Shown: piece by piece, positions 7,973 to 17,318 of the stretch | Numbering within the stretch: the stretch's first letter is position 1 | Layout: every line of letters begins with the position of its first letter | Assembly: GCA_964491665.1 (NCBI GenBank) | Contig: CAZBII010000001.1 | Coordinates: 1-64,000, forward strand | Direction of reading: 5' to 3' | DNA: 64,000 nt | DNA from: Ch67 sp964491665 | GTDB lineage: Bacteria; Pseudomonadota; Gammaproteobacteria; Pseudomonadales; Ketobacteraceae | The notes under the pieces: generated by a model | Databases searched by the model: none | What the model saw: the letters and a program-made list of their open reading frames with translations, nothing else | What the model was told of the DNA's origin: nothing | Made by a program: the position numbers and the translations under genes

Positions 7973-10732
7973 TCAGGCAGATTTATGATAGCGGGCAATG
8001 ACGGCCTTGAGCTGGTCAAACACAATCGGTTTCGACAGGAAATCGTCCATTCCCGACGTGAAGCAGCGCTCCTTGTAGGTTTGCAGCGCGTGAGCACTGA
8101 GGGCGCAAATCGGTTGCCGCCGCGTGGAACGGCCGGACTCCCACTGACGGATGCGTTCCGTGGCCAGATAGCCATCGATCTCGGGCATTTCGCAATCCAT
8201 CAGCACCAGATCAAACTCATTGCTGGTACGACAGACCAGATCAATCGCCCTCTCGCCATTGTTGACCACCTGCGGCTGGATACCCAGCTTGCGCAGATAA
8301 CCCGTCACCACCAGCGCGTTCACGTCGTTGTCGTCCACCACCAGTATTTTCATGTCGCGATAATCCGGGGCAGGTTCTGTTGCCGCAGGCATTGACGCCC
8401 CAACCTCGGCACGCTCACACAGTCGGTGCTTCAGTGCATCGATGCGCAGCGGATATTCCTCGAACCAGGCGGGCGGTTCCAGACATTCGCACCCATGACG
8501 CTGCGTGCCGGTTTCCTGCACCAGGATCAGTTGCGCGCCCTTCGCCCAGGTTTTCTCCATCAGCGACTGGATAATCACATTGCAGGAAAAATCCTCGCAA
8601 TGCTGATCGACCAGGATGAAATCCAGTGCCGGCTCATTGTCGGGCAATACCAGCGCCTGCTGCAGCGTCGGTTGCGTTGCCGCCACAAACTGCCACTGCC
8701 GCAGATAGGTTTGCAGATAACCGGCAAATTCCCCGTCCGGACTGATCACCAGAATACGGCGGCCCTTGCCGTCGGGTTCAGGCACGTCTGCCGGCGCCAG
8801 AGCGGACGACTGCAGCGGCAAGGTAAACCAGAAAGTGGAACCCTTGCCCGACTCGCTGTCGACACCAATCTGGCCACCCATCAATTCGATGAAGCGCTTG
8901 GAAATCGACAGTCCCAGTCCAGTGCCGCCGTACTGACGCGTGGTGGAACTGTCGGCCTGGGTGAATTTTTCGAATATGGAAGCCTGCTTCTCCGGCGGAA
9001 TACCAATACCACTGTCGATCACTTCAATCCGCAGGCGCGACGATTCGGTTTCGCAGCGAACACGAATCTGCACACTGCCTTCGCGCGTGAACTTGAAAGC
9101 ATTGCTGATCAGGTTGCCCAGCACCTGACGCACCCGCACCGGATCGCCCTGCAGCTGCGACGGCACGTCGGGCATCATGTACACGATGTAGCGCAGATTT
9201 TTTTCTTTCGCACGCACCGCAAAAATGGCCGCCGTTTCGTCCACCAGCGCGCGAATGTTGAAGGGAACGGATTCCAGTTCCAGCTTGCCGGCTTCAATCT
9301 TGGAAAAATCCAGAATGTCGTTCAGCACCGTCAGCAGCGTCTGGCCGGAATTCAGAATGGTATTGAGATAGGTCTGCTGCTGGTGCGTCAGCGTGGTGTC
9401 GCGCAGCAGTTCCGCCATGCCCAGAATGCCGTTCATGGGGGTGCGGATTTCATGGCTCATGGTGGCCAGGAATTCGCTCTTGGCGCGGGTGATCATGTTG
9501 GCGGCGCGCTTCTCCGCGTCCAGCGTCTTGATACGATAGGCCAGACCAATCGACAGCAGCGTCACCTCGATCATGTTGCCGGCCTGCAGGGAATATTCAG
9601 TGAACAGCGACACCGGAAACAGGCCCAGCAGATAGGCGTCGTAGATGGTGGCGGCGGACACCATCACTGCCCACGCGATGGAATAGTACGGCGCGGCCGG
9701 CACGCCTTTCTTCCACATCAGGAAACCCACCAGCATCAACGAGGTGCCACCGGGAATCAGCACCAGCACCACGATATAAAGCAGCCAGGTGGCCGGATGC
9801 ACAATGGCCACCAGCGCGATCAGCAGCCACAGGCCATACAGATAGCGAAACCCGTTGGCGATCGCCGGGGCATGGACGCGCAACGACAGGAAATTCACCG
9901 TGAATGGCACGCTGATGGCGCAGCCCAGAGCGGTAAACACCAGCGTCATCTGGAAGTCCAGCCCCGGATGCTCGGGCCACAGATACTGCACCGCCAGACC
10001 GCGATCCACCAGCACATAGCCGGCCAGCATCAGGATGAAGCCGGCATAGGTGCCGTAGCTTTTGTCGCGCACGAAAAAATAGATGCACAGGTTATAGATC
10101 GCCATGATGAACACGACGCCAAAATAAAAACCCTGAAACAGCGAACGTGCCTCGCCCTGATTCTGGAACTGCTCCTCGCTCCACAGGTTCAACGGGATCC
10201 GCATGGGATAATCGTTATCCAGACGCAGATAGAGGCTTTTGGAAACACCCGGCTCCAGCCGCACCGGAAATACATAATTGCGATTGGCGAACGGCCGCTG
10301 CTGGATCGTCATGCGGTCGTTCATTTCCCAGATTCTTTCAACACTGGACTGGCCACCCTCCTCACGGATCAGGAATACCGACAGGCGGGTGATTTTATGA
10401 TTGGCGACTTCAAACAGGCGGGGAACAATCACGTCGGAGGCCGGCAAATCCAGCTTCATCCAGAGCACATCTTCCAGAATGCCGAAATTCATCGCAGCGG
10501 ATTCGGCCTTGATCCAGTCGGAATTGTCGTAACCGCGCACATCATCCAGCTGTAACTGGCCATCACGGTCGAGCAGGTAATACAGGCTGGGGAGAAATGA
10601 CTGCGGGTCGGAATCGTCGTCCACTGCAGGAGCAATGGCATTATCCGGCGTCGCAAGCGCGATTCCCTGCATGATCCACAACAGCACTCCCAGCAGGAGC
10701 GCAACACGGCTGGCTGATTTGGCGTGATTCAT
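7973..10732 (-). CDS. Hybrid histidine kinase with 7TMR-DISM sensor and two receiver domains
   Basis: A 919-residue kinase. A signal peptide (about 1-28) precedes a 7TMR-DISM extracellular type 2 domain (about 45-180) and seven membrane helices (about 185-400), an arrangement thought to sense a periplasmic ligand, often a carbohydrate. HisKA has SHEIRTPMNG with His427, and HATPase has GTGLGL. Two receivers follow: a degenerate one, then a canonical one with Asp846 in LMDCEMPEIDGY and the conserved SKPI lysine near the end. There is no Hpt domain. The C-terminal layout repeats that of the kinase at 951-3392, so both may feed a shared phosphotransfer protein encoded elsewhere. It is separated from rmuC by 96 bases. 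Confidence 0.92.
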   Translation of the reverse strand: MNHAKSASRVALLLGVLLWIMQGIALATPDNAIAPAVDDDSDPQSFLPSLYYLLDRDGQLQLDDVRGYDNSDWIKAESAAMNFGILEDVLWMKLDLPASDVIVPRLFEVANHKITRLSVFLIREEGGQSSVERIWEMNDRMTIQQRPFANRNYVFPVRLEPGVSKSLYLRLDNDYPMRIPLNLWSEEQFQNQGEARSLFQGFYFGVVFIMAIYNLCIYFFVRDKSYGTYAGFILMLAGYVLVDRGLAVQYLWPEHPGLDFQMTLVFTALGCAISVPFTVNFLSLRVHAPAIANGFRYLYGLWLLIALVAIVHPATWLLYIVVLVLIPGGTSLMLVGFLMWKKGVPAAPYYSIAWAVMVSAATIYDAYLLGLFPVSLFTEYSLQAGNMIEVTLLSIGLAYRIKTLDAEKRAANMITRAKSEFLATMSHEIRTPMNGILGMAELLRDTTLTHQQQTYLNTILNSGQTLLTVLNDILDFSKIEAGKLELESVPFNIRALVDETAAIFAVRAKEKNLRYIVYMMPDVPSQLQGDPVRVRQVLGNLISNAFKFTREGSVQIRVRCETESSRLRIEVIDSGIGIPPEKQASIFEKFTQADSSTTRQYGGTGLGLSISKRFIELMGGQIGVDSESGKGSTFWFTLPLQSSALAPADVPEPDGKGRRILVISPDGEFAGYLQTYLRQWQFVAATQPTLQQALVLPDNEPALDFILVDQHCEDFSCNVIIQSLMEKTWAKGAQLILVQETGTQRHGCECLEPPAWFEEYPLRIDALKHRLCERAEVGASMPAATEPAPDYRDMKILVVDDNDVNALVVTGYLRKLGIQPQVVNNGERAIDLVCRTSNEFDLVLMDCEMPEIDGYLATERIRQWESGRSTRRQPICALSAHALQTYKERCFTSGMDDFLSKPIVFDQLKAVIARYHKSA

Positions 10733-10828
10733 TGCTCGGCTTAGATCTGAAACATCCCTGTACTGCAGTGTAGCCTAAAATGCCGGCCTGATGACTACAA
10801 GGTCACACGCCCCGCTTTATCGCACCGG

Positions 10829-12349
10829 CTATTCTGCCACGGCGTCCTGTTCCGGTGCGTTCTCCGGCTGCGGCAGCGCATCGCCGGACTCGTCCAGCAG
10901 GCGCTCGGGAATTTTCTTGCGCGCCTTGGCGCCAAGGGTTTCCAGCTGTTCGATGCGCCGCACCAGATTGCCCTTGCCGGACACCAGTCGCTTGTGGGCC
11001 GTTTCATACGCTTCCTGCGCCTTGCCAATGCGATCACCCACCTCCAGCAGGGATTCACCGAACAGCACAAACTGGTCGTGCAGCGCGCCCGCCTGACGCG
11101 CAATCTCCAGCGCATTGCGGTTCTGGTATTCGTAACGCCAGATGTTATGAATCGTCTTCAGACTCACCAGCAGCGTGGACGGACACACCAGCATGATGTT
11201 GCGCTGGAACGCCTGGCCGAACAGTTCGGGATCGGCCTCCAGTGCCTTCAGGAACGCCGGCTCGATGGGCACGAACATCAGCACATAATCCGGCGCATTG
11301 ATCCCGTACAGATCCTGATAATTCTTGTCGCTGAGACCGCGAATATGCGCCTTGATGGAATCGATGTGCGCCTGCAGATGCGCCGGCTGCTGCTCGTCGG
11401 CATCGGCGCTGTAACGTTCCCACGCCACCAGCGACACTTTCGAATCGATCACGATGTGCTTGGTGTCCGGCAGATGCACGATCACGTCCGGGCGCAGACG
11501 CTGGCCATCCTCGTTGCTGTAATGGCCCTGGGTTTCGTACTCGCGCCCTTTCTGCAGACCGGACGCTTCCAGCACTTTCTCCAGCACCATCTCGCCCCAG
11601 TTGCCCTGCGCCTTGCTGTCGCCTTTCAGCGCCCGGGTCAGGTTCAGCGCCTCGGCGCTCATGCGGGTATTCAGATCCTTCAGCGCCACAATTTCGTTGA
11701 ACAGTGACACCCGGTCACGGGTTTCCTTGTCGTACACATCGTCGATTTTCTTGCGGAACTCGCCGAGCTGCTCTTTCAGCGGATTGAGCAGTTCGCCCAG
11801 ACTGGATTTGCTCTGTTTGGAAAAGGTTTCGCTTTTTTCCTCAAACAGTTTCTGCGCGATGGCCTGAAATTCCAGCTTCATCTGCTCGCGGGCATCCTGC
11901 AGCAGTTTCACTTTTTCGCTGGTTTCCTTTTGCGATGCCTGCAGGCGCGCTTCCAGATCCATCACCTTGCCGTGTTCGGTTTTCAGCGTGGCCTGCAGGG
12001 AATCTGTCTGCACTTCGGTCTTGTGCAATTTTTCCAGCGTGGACTGATGATTTGCCGTCAGCTGCCGCACCTGTTCCTGCGCCTGCACCCAGTTTTTTTC
12101 CACCGCATTTTTTTCCTCAGTGGCAACACGCTGCGCGCTTTCCGCCTGCTGCGCCCGCTGACGCCACTCGTCGGCACTCTGCTGCAACTGCGCTATCTGC
12201 TGACTGGTCAACTGGGCCTGGTGCGCGGCATCCAGCTCGGCCTTTTGCAATCTTGTCTGCTGCCGCAGATGGGCAATCAGAAAGCCGGCACCACCGCCGA
12301 GCAGCAGCGCCACGATTATGCCTGTCAACAGAACCGGTTCATTCAGCAT
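10829..12349 (-). CDS. rmuC: DNA recombination protein RmuC
   Basis: A 506-residue protein, close to the usual 475-510. One N-terminal membrane helix (about 5-27, LLTGIIVALLLGGGAGFLI) is followed by about 180 residues of coiled coil. The RmuC domain then contains GNWGEMVLEKVLEASGL, RLRPDVIVHLPD, IDSKVSLVAWERY and MFVPIEPAFL. The IDSK segment belongs to the predicted PD-(D/E)XK nuclease-like core. RmuC limits recombination between inverted repeats in E. coli. It lies 27 bases downstream of the TatD gene on the same strand and may be read from the fabF operon. Confidence 0.95.
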   Translation of the reverse strand: MLNEPVLLTGIIVALLLGGGAGFLIAHLRQQTRLQKAELDAAHQAQLTSQQIAQLQQSADEWRQRAQQAESAQRVATEEKNAVEKNWVQAQEQVRQLTANHQSTLEKLHKTEVQTDSLQATLKTEHGKVMDLEARLQASQKETSEKVKLLQDAREQMKLEFQAIAQKLFEEKSETFSKQSKSSLGELLNPLKEQLGEFRKKIDDVYDKETRDRVSLFNEIVALKDLNTRMSAEALNLTRALKGDSKAQGNWGEMVLEKVLEASGLQKGREYETQGHYSNEDGQRLRPDVIVHLPDTKHIVIDSKVSLVAWERYSADADEQQPAHLQAHIDSIKAHIRGLSDKNYQDLYGINAPDYVLMFVPIEPAFLKALEADPELFGQAFQRNIMLVCPSTLLVSLKTIHNIWRYEYQNRNALEIARQAGALHDQFVLFGESLLEVGDRIGKAQEAYETAHKRLVSGKGNLVRRIEQLETLGAKARKKIPERLLDESGDALPQPENAPEQDAVAE

Positions 12350-12376
12350 GATATGAAAATTTCCCTCAAAGACCGT

Positions 12377-13174
12377 TTACTGCCGCGTCGCGCGGGTAAA
12401 CAGGTTGAAAAAATTGTCGGTGGTCTGCTGTGCTACTTCATCCAGCGACACGCCCTTGATTTCCGCCACTTTCTGCGCCACTTCCACCACAAAACGCGGC
12501 TCGTTGGATTTGCCACGATGCGGAATCGGCGCCAGCCAGGGCGCGTCGGTTTCCACCAGCAGACGGTCCAGCGGCAATGCCTTCACCACCGCGCGCAGTT
12601 CATCGGCATTGCGGAACGTGACAATGCCGGAAATCGAAATCAGGAATCCCAGATCGATGGCGCGCTTCGCCATGTCCAGATCCTCAGTGAAGCAGTGCAT
12701 GACGCCACGAATTTCACCGGCTCCGCGCTCCCGCAGAAACGCCAGCGTATCTTCCTTGGCGCCACGGGAATGGATGATCAGCGGCAGATTGGTCTGGCGC
12801 GCGGCGTCGATATGAACCAGAAAACGGTCGCGCTGCCACTGCAGGTCACCTTCGCCATAAAAATAGTCCAGCCCGGTTTCACCGATGGCAATCACCCTGG
12901 GATGCCGGCTGAAGGACACCAGTTCTTCCAGCGTGGGCTCGCGGCTGTCCCGGTACAGCGGATGCACGCCCACCGAGGCAAACACGGCCGGATGCTGTTC
13001 GGCAATCTGCAGCACGGTGCCGATATTTTCCAGGTCGATGCCGATGCACACCACATGGCTGATCTGCCGCGCAAATGCGGCCTCCAACGCCGCCTGCAGA
13101 TTGCCGTCGTACGGCGTCAGGTCGAGCTTGTCCAGATGGCAGTGGGAATCAACAAGGGGATGATGGGCGAGCAT
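12377..13174 (-). CDS. TatD family metal-dependent hydrolase (YcfH type)
   Basis: A 265-residue TIM-barrel hydrolase of the amidohydrolase superfamily. It carries DSHCHLD near the N-terminus (two metal-binding His), GETGLDY (Glu), IIHSRGA (His), MHCFTED (His) and LLVETDAPWLAP (catalytic Asp), the full TatD set. TatD-family proteins have DNase or D-aminoacyl-tRNA-deacylase-related activities; the substrate of this branch is not settled. It sits downstream of holB and pilZ, as in E. coli (tmk-holB-ycfH) and Pseudomonas, and is probably the penultimate or last gene of the fabF operon. Confidence 0.93.
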   Translation of the reverse strand: MLAHHPLVDSHCHLDKLDLTPYDGNLQAALEAAFARQISHVVCIGIDLENIGTVLQIAEQHPAVFASVGVHPLYRDSREPTLEELVSFSRHPRVIAIGETGLDYFYGEGDLQWQRDRFLVHIDAARQTNLPLIIHSRGAKEDTLAFLRERGAGEIRGVMHCFTEDLDMAKRAIDLGFLISISGIVTFRNADELRAVVKALPLDRLLVETDAPWLAPIPHRGKSNEPRFVVEVAQKVAEIKGVSLDEVAQQTTDNFFNLFTRATRQ

Positions 13175-13344
13175 GAACAGGACAACCTTCCGGTGAAAAC
13201 GATAACGCGTGCAAATCAGGAACTGGACGGAAGTTTACATGGAAGCGCGGGCTGATTCGAGGAAAGCGGGATGCGGGGGAATGCATTGGGAGTGGAGCCG
13301 GTGTTCTGCACGTCGCCGTCCGCTGGCGACATGCGGGGAAGTCA

Positions 13345-13692
13345 TTACATAGTGTGGGTGGGACGATCCGACTGCAGCGCGCCAGCCAGATAGGTCTCGA
13401 TTTTCTTGCGGGCGGTGTCATCCTGATCATTGAACTGCACACCGATGCCGGCGGCACGGTTGCCCTGCGCACCCTTCGGCGTCACCCAGACGATCTTGCC
13501 GGCTACCGGAATCTTCTCGGTCTCTTCCATCAGGTTCAGCAGCAGGAACACTTCCTCACCCAGCTTGTACTGCTTGTTGGTGGGGATGAACAGGCCGCCA
13601 TTCTTCACGAACGGCATGTAGGCCGCGTACAGCACCGCCTTGTCCTTGATGGTGAGGGAAAGAATACCGCTGCGTGAACCGCCAATCGACAT
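13345..13692 (-). CDS. pilZ: Type IV pilus assembly protein PilZ
   Basis: A 115-residue single PilZ domain very like the founding P. aeruginosa PilZ, with ILSLTIKDKAVLYAAYMPF, GGLFIPT, VFLLLNLM and AAGIGVQF. Like that protein it lacks the RxxxR c-di-GMP-binding motif at its N-terminus; PilZ proper acts in type IV pilus biogenesis through PilB and FimX rather than by binding the nucleotide. Two in-frame ATGs lie 6 bases apart (13698 and 13692). I chose 13692 because TGGA then sits at a usable distance. The 170 bases to tatD hold only a short hairpin (13312-13330). No pilus genes lie nearby. Confidence 0.93.
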   Translation of the reverse strand: MSIGGSRSGILSLTIKDKAVLYAAYMPFVKNGGLFIPTNKQYKLGEEVFLLLNLMEETEKIPVAGKIVWVTPKGAQGNRAAGIGVQFNDQDDTARKKIETYLAGALQSDRPTHTM

Positions 13693-13800
13693 AGTCATTC
13701 CAGTAATGGCTTGAAAAAAGACAGGATTTTATAACCAAATCCGTTTCCGTTTACCAGTGAGTGTAGCACCGCAGTCCATTGGCGCCAGCCGGAGCCGGTC

Positions 13801-14805
13801 TCACTGCCGGGCCTGCGACCACTTCAGCAGGATCTCCTCCAGCAACAGCTGGGGATTGGGGTTGGACGGCCCTTCCAGCATGCGGCGCACCTGCTGCAAA
13901 TGGCCGTAACAGCCGAACAGGCGATCCGGATTGAGCCGGCCCTGCACCGTGTTGAAGTCCGCCAGCAGGTCCTGATTCACCACCTGGGCCGGCGCACCCG
14001 CCACCACTTTCATCAGGTCGATCTGCCAGGCCAGCAGCCAGCCCACCAGTTCCAGCAATGGGTACTGCTTCCAGCCGTCGGCGGTGCGGACCGCATCGCG
14101 CTTGCCCAGCAGCACACCCAGCCAGTGCTGCAACACGGTGGCACGCTCGCCGATCCATTCGCTCTGGTTCAGATCCAGCGCCAGTACCGGTGCACCGCCC
14201 GCCACATTCAGCAGACGCTCCGACTTGGCGGCATCATCCCCCAGCAGCGTGCCCAGCCAGGCCAGCGCCGGCTCGCGCGGCGGTAGCGGGAATTCCACCA
14301 CCTGACAGCGGCTGCGAATGGTGGGTAACACACCGCTGACCTGATGCGACACCAGCGCCAGCATCGTTTTCTCACCGGGCTCTTCCAGCGACTTCAGCAG
14401 CGCGTTGGCCGCATTCACGTTCATCGCCTCCGCCGGACAGATCACCACCGCACGGTAGCCGGAAAACTGCGATTTCTTGCTGACGAATTCCACCAGCTGC
14501 CGCACCTGGTCCACCTTGATCGCCTTGCTGTCTTCCTCCGGCTCCACCACCAGCAGATCCGGGTGCGAGCCGGCCTTGATCAGATGGCAGGTCTTGCAGC
14601 GACCGCAGGCCACATTCGCCACCGGCTTTTCACACAGCAGCATCTGCGCCAGCGCCACCGCGAAGTGGGCCTTGCCTGTGCCAGCGGGGCCACGCAGCAT
14701 CAGTGCATGGGGCAGATGATTCTGCTGCAGGCGCGCGCACAGATCCTGCCACTGGTTCTGCTGCCAGGGATACGGCGCCAGGATCTGGTTGATGTTGGCC
14801 AGCAT
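13801..14805 (-). CDS. holB: DNA polymerase III subunit delta-prime
   Basis: A 334-residue clamp-loader subunit. The modified P-loop GPAGTGKAHFA (about 39-49), a zinc module with four Cys (one Cys, then CGRCKTC, about 57-71), SLEEPGEKTML, and the SRC motif in IRSRCQVVEFP are all present. SRC supplies the arginine finger to the neighbouring clamp-loader ATPase. A C-terminal helical collar domain follows. The length matches the family. It starts 2 bases after the tmk stop codon, so the two are translationally linked, as in E. coli. Confidence 0.95.
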   Translation of the reverse strand: MLANINQILAPYPWQQNQWQDLCARLQQNHLPHALMLRGPAGTGKAHFAVALAQMLLCEKPVANVACGRCKTCHLIKAGSHPDLLVVEPEEDSKAIKVDQVRQLVEFVSKKSQFSGYRAVVICPAEAMNVNAANALLKSLEEPGEKTMLALVSHQVSGVLPTIRSRCQVVEFPLPPREPALAWLGTLLGDDAAKSERLLNVAGGAPVLALDLNQSEWIGERATVLQHWLGVLLGKRDAVRTADGWKQYPLLELVGWLLAWQIDLMKVVAGAPAQVVNQDLLADFNTVQGRLNPDRLFGCYGHLQQVRRMLEGPSNPNPQLLLEEILLKWSQARQ

Positions 14806-14807
14806 GG

Positions 14808-15446
14808 TCAGACGGCTTCCTGCAGCAGATGGTCAAGTTCACGGGCCAGTGCGGCCTGCACCTGTTCCAGCGTCTGACTGGCATCGATGACGCGATAGCG
14901 CCGGTCCTGCCGCGCGCGATTCAGATAGGCCGTCCGCACCCGCTCGAAAAAGGCGATGTCTTCCTGCTCGAAGCGATCCAGTTCACCGCGCCCGCGCGCC
15001 CGCTCCAGACCCAGCTGCACCGGAATATCCAGCAGGAACACGGCGTCGGGTCGCAGGGATTTCTGCACCAGATTCTCCAGCGTGGCGATGGTATTCACAT
15101 CCATCTGGCGACCGCCGCCCTGATAGGCATAGGTGGCGTCGGTGAAACGGTCGCACAGCACCCACTGGCCACGCGCCAGCGCCGGCTCGATCACCTGTGC
15201 CAGATGCTGCGCCCGGGCGGCGAACACCATCAGCAGCTCCGCAGTTTCATGAACTTTCTCGGTGCGAGGTTTCAGCAGCAGCTCGCGCAATTCTTCTGCC
15301 AGCGGCGTGCCGCCGGGTTCCCGGGTTGCCACAAAATCGATGCCGTTGCCCTGCAACCAGTTTTTGATAAAGGTGATATTGGTGGTCTTGCCGACACCTT
15401 CCGTGCCTTCCACCGTGAGGAATTTTCCGCGTGCTCGGGGATTCAT
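14808..15446 (-). CDS. tmk: Thymidylate kinase
   Basis: A 212-residue cytosolic enzyme that phosphorylates dTMP to dTDP. The P-loop EGTEGVGKTTN (about 13-23), the TREPGGTPLAEELR block, CDRFTDATYAYQGGGR (dTMP binding, about 95-110), and a LID segment with RGELDRFEQEDIAFF are all intact. Length is normal. It is 10 bases downstream of mltG and 2 bases upstream of holB in the operon. Confidence 0.96.
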   Translation of the reverse strand: MNPRARGKFLTVEGTEGVGKTTNITFIKNWLQGNGIDFVATREPGGTPLAEELRELLLKPRTEKVHETAELLMVFAARAQHLAQVIEPALARGQWVLCDRFTDATYAYQGGGRQMDVNTIATLENLVQKSLRPDAVFLLDIPVQLGLERARGRGELDRFEQEDIAFFERVRTAYLNRARQDRRYRVIDASQTLEQVQAALARELDHLLQEAV

Positions 15447-15456
15447 GATCGACCTG

Positions 15457-16485
15457 TCATTGCGCTGAGGAGCGGTAATCGGAGCGGCGTTTCATCTGGT
15501 ATTCCTTGACCGCCTTTTCGTGCTCCTCAAGCGTATCGGAAAACTGGTGGCTGCCATCGCCCTTCGCCACAAAATAGAGCGCCTTGGTGGGAGCCGGATG
15601 CAAAGCCGCTTCAATCGCCGCCCGCCCGGGATTGGCTATGGGCGTCGGCGGCAGACCATCGATGACATAGGTGTTGTAAGGCGTGTACGCCAGCAGATCC
15701 GCCTTGGTGATATTACCCTTGTAGCGCTCACCCATGCCGTAAATCACGGTAGGATCAGTCTGCAGACGCATCCCCTGCCGCAGGCGGTTGATAAACACGC
15801 CGGCAATCAGGGGGCGCTCGCTGGCAACACCGGTTTCCTTCTCCACGATCGACGCCATGATCAGTGCCTCGTAACTGTCCTTGTAAGGCAGGTCCGGCGC
15901 GCGATGCGTCCAGGCATCGTCCAGCTGCTCCTGCATGCGCCGGTAGGCACGCTCCAGCACCGACACATCGGTATCGCCACGGCGGAAAACGTACGTATCG
16001 GGATAAAACAGGCCTTCCAGAGCGGGACGGGAATTGCCCCACTTCTTCGCCTCATCGGCGAGCGTCACCTTGTCCAGCGTGTAAGCCAGCTTGGGCGCCA
16101 GCTGCAGTGCTTTCTGGAAACTGTCCACCGTCTGCCCGTCCACCAGCGTCACCATGTACTGCAGCACCACGCCATTGGCAAGATTGCGGTACAGGTCCGC
16201 CGGGGTCATGCCGGGATTGAGTTCATATTCGCCGGAGTGGATCACGCCATTGAGCCTGCGCAGGCGTCCATACACACGGAACACCAACGCACTGCTGATG
16301 AGCGACTTTTCTTCCAGCTGCTGCGACAGGCGGTAAACCGACGAACCGGGCTCCACTTCAATGACGGTGGGCGCTTCGACCGGCAGGGGAGTCTCCCCCC
16401 AGAAATGCAGGTAAAACAGGGCGCTGACAGCCATCAGTGCAACCACCAATACTGCCATGTAGATAAAAAGCAGATAACGTTTCAT
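15457..16485 (-). CDS. mltG: Endolytic transglycosylase MltG
   Basis: A 342-residue inner membrane lytic transglycosylase that cuts nascent peptidoglycan strands and sets glycan length. One N-terminal helix (about 3-25), a LysM-like subdomain (VIEVEPGSSVYRLSQQL), and the YceG catalytic region with MASIVEKETG (catalytic Glu), INRLRQGMRLQTDPTVIYG and LPPTPIANPG are visible. The start MKRYLLF at 16485 overlaps the pabC stop in TGATG, which is the coupled arrangement expected; the longer frame reaching 16575 runs inside pabC. Confidence 0.95.
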   Translation of the reverse strand: MKRYLLFIYMAVLVVALMAVSALFYLHFWGETPLPVEAPTVIEVEPGSSVYRLSQQLEEKSLISSALVFRVYGRLRRLNGVIHSGEYELNPGMTPADLYRNLANGVVLQYMVTLVDGQTVDSFQKALQLAPKLAYTLDKVTLADEAKKWGNSRPALEGLFYPDTYVFRRGDTDVSVLERAYRRMQEQLDDAWTHRAPDLPYKDSYEALIMASIVEKETGVASERPLIAGVFINRLRQGMRLQTDPTVIYGMGERYKGNITKADLLAYTPYNTYVIDGLPPTPIANPGRAAIEAALHPAPTKALYFVAKGDGSHQFSDTLEEHEKAVKEYQMKRRSDYRSSAQ

Positions 16486-17318
16486 CAAAAGAAATGGGAC
16501 CGAATCAACTGTTGCGCCAGTCGGGTCACTGGTCCGACTGGCCAGCGATCTTGTTGAAAGTGGCTCACGGGCCACACACCCAGAACACTGTTACAAAAAA
16601 AGCGTTCCTCGGCAAGGCGAAAACGGTCCAGTGTGACTGGGGTCTCGGATACGTTCAGGCCCTGCAGCGGTAACTGCTCCAGCAGCCAGCGCCGCATCAC
16701 ACCAGCTACCCCGCACTGGTCCAGCGGCGGCGTCACCACCTGCCCGGCTTCTACCAGGAACAGGTTGCTCATGGTGCCTTCCACCGGGCGTCCGGTCTGA
16801 TCGCACAGCAACCCTTCCTGAAACTCGTCAGCACTCCCCCATTCGTTGCGCGCCAGCACCTGCTCCAGCCGGTTCAGATGCTTGATGCCTGCCAGTTGCG
16901 GATTACAACCCAGACGCGTCGCACAGGGAAAAACCCGAATGCCCTGCTCATAAAATGCCGCCGGATAAACCGGTGCCGGATGGTGGGAAAAAATACAAAG
17001 CGGCAGGTTGGCACCGGCACGGGAATAGCCACGGCCACCGCTGCCCGCCGTCACGATCAGCTTGGCAACGCCGGGAGTATTCAGTCCGGGCCAGGCCAGC
17101 AACCAGTCCGCCACCTGCTGGCGCGGCAGTCCAATCTGCAAACGCAACAAACCCTGCTCCAGCCGGTCCAGATGATAATCCGCCAGCACAGGTCCACGAG
17201 AGGTAACAAGAAGGGTTTCAAACAAGCCATCGCCGTAGGCAAGGCCGCGATCAGAAACGGGCAACCGGTCTTGCGGCTGCCCGTTGATCCAGACAGGAAC
17301 AGCTGGGGAATCAGACAC
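16485..17318 (-). CDS. pabC: 4-amino-4-deoxychorismate lyase
   Basis: A 277-residue class IV PLP enzyme making p-aminobenzoate from aminodeoxychorismate in folate synthesis. DRGLAYGDGLFET (about 23-35), the PLP lysine in GIKHLNRLEQVLARNEW, and EGTMSNLFLV are the family signatures. It overlaps fabF by 8 bases at its start and mltG by 1 base at its end, so the three are translated as a coupled block. Confidence 0.94.
   Translation of the reverse strand: MSDSPAVPVWINGQPQDRLPVSDRGLAYGDGLFETLLVTSRGPVLADYHLDRLEQGLLRLQIGLPRQQVADWLLAWPGLNTPGVAKLIVTAGSGGRGYSRAGANLPLCIFSHHPAPVYPAAFYEQGIRVFPCATRLGCNPQLAGIKHLNRLEQVLARNEWGSADEFQEGLLCDQTGRPVEGTMSNLFLVEAGQVVTPPLDQCGVAGVMRRWLLEQLPLQGLNVSETPVTLDRFRLAEERFFCNSVLGVWPVSHFQQDRWPVGPVTRLAQQLIRSHFF

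Noticed and set aside
8426..10555. A 709-codon open frame on the plus strand.
   Set aside because: It lies antisense to the second hybrid kinase. Its product is rich in His, Gln and Arg with no domain, as expected from the mirror of GC-rich codons.
13312..13330. A 6-bp hairpin between pilZ and tatD.
   Set aside because: It has no U tract and operon read-through into tatD is expected; it is too short to call a regulatory site.
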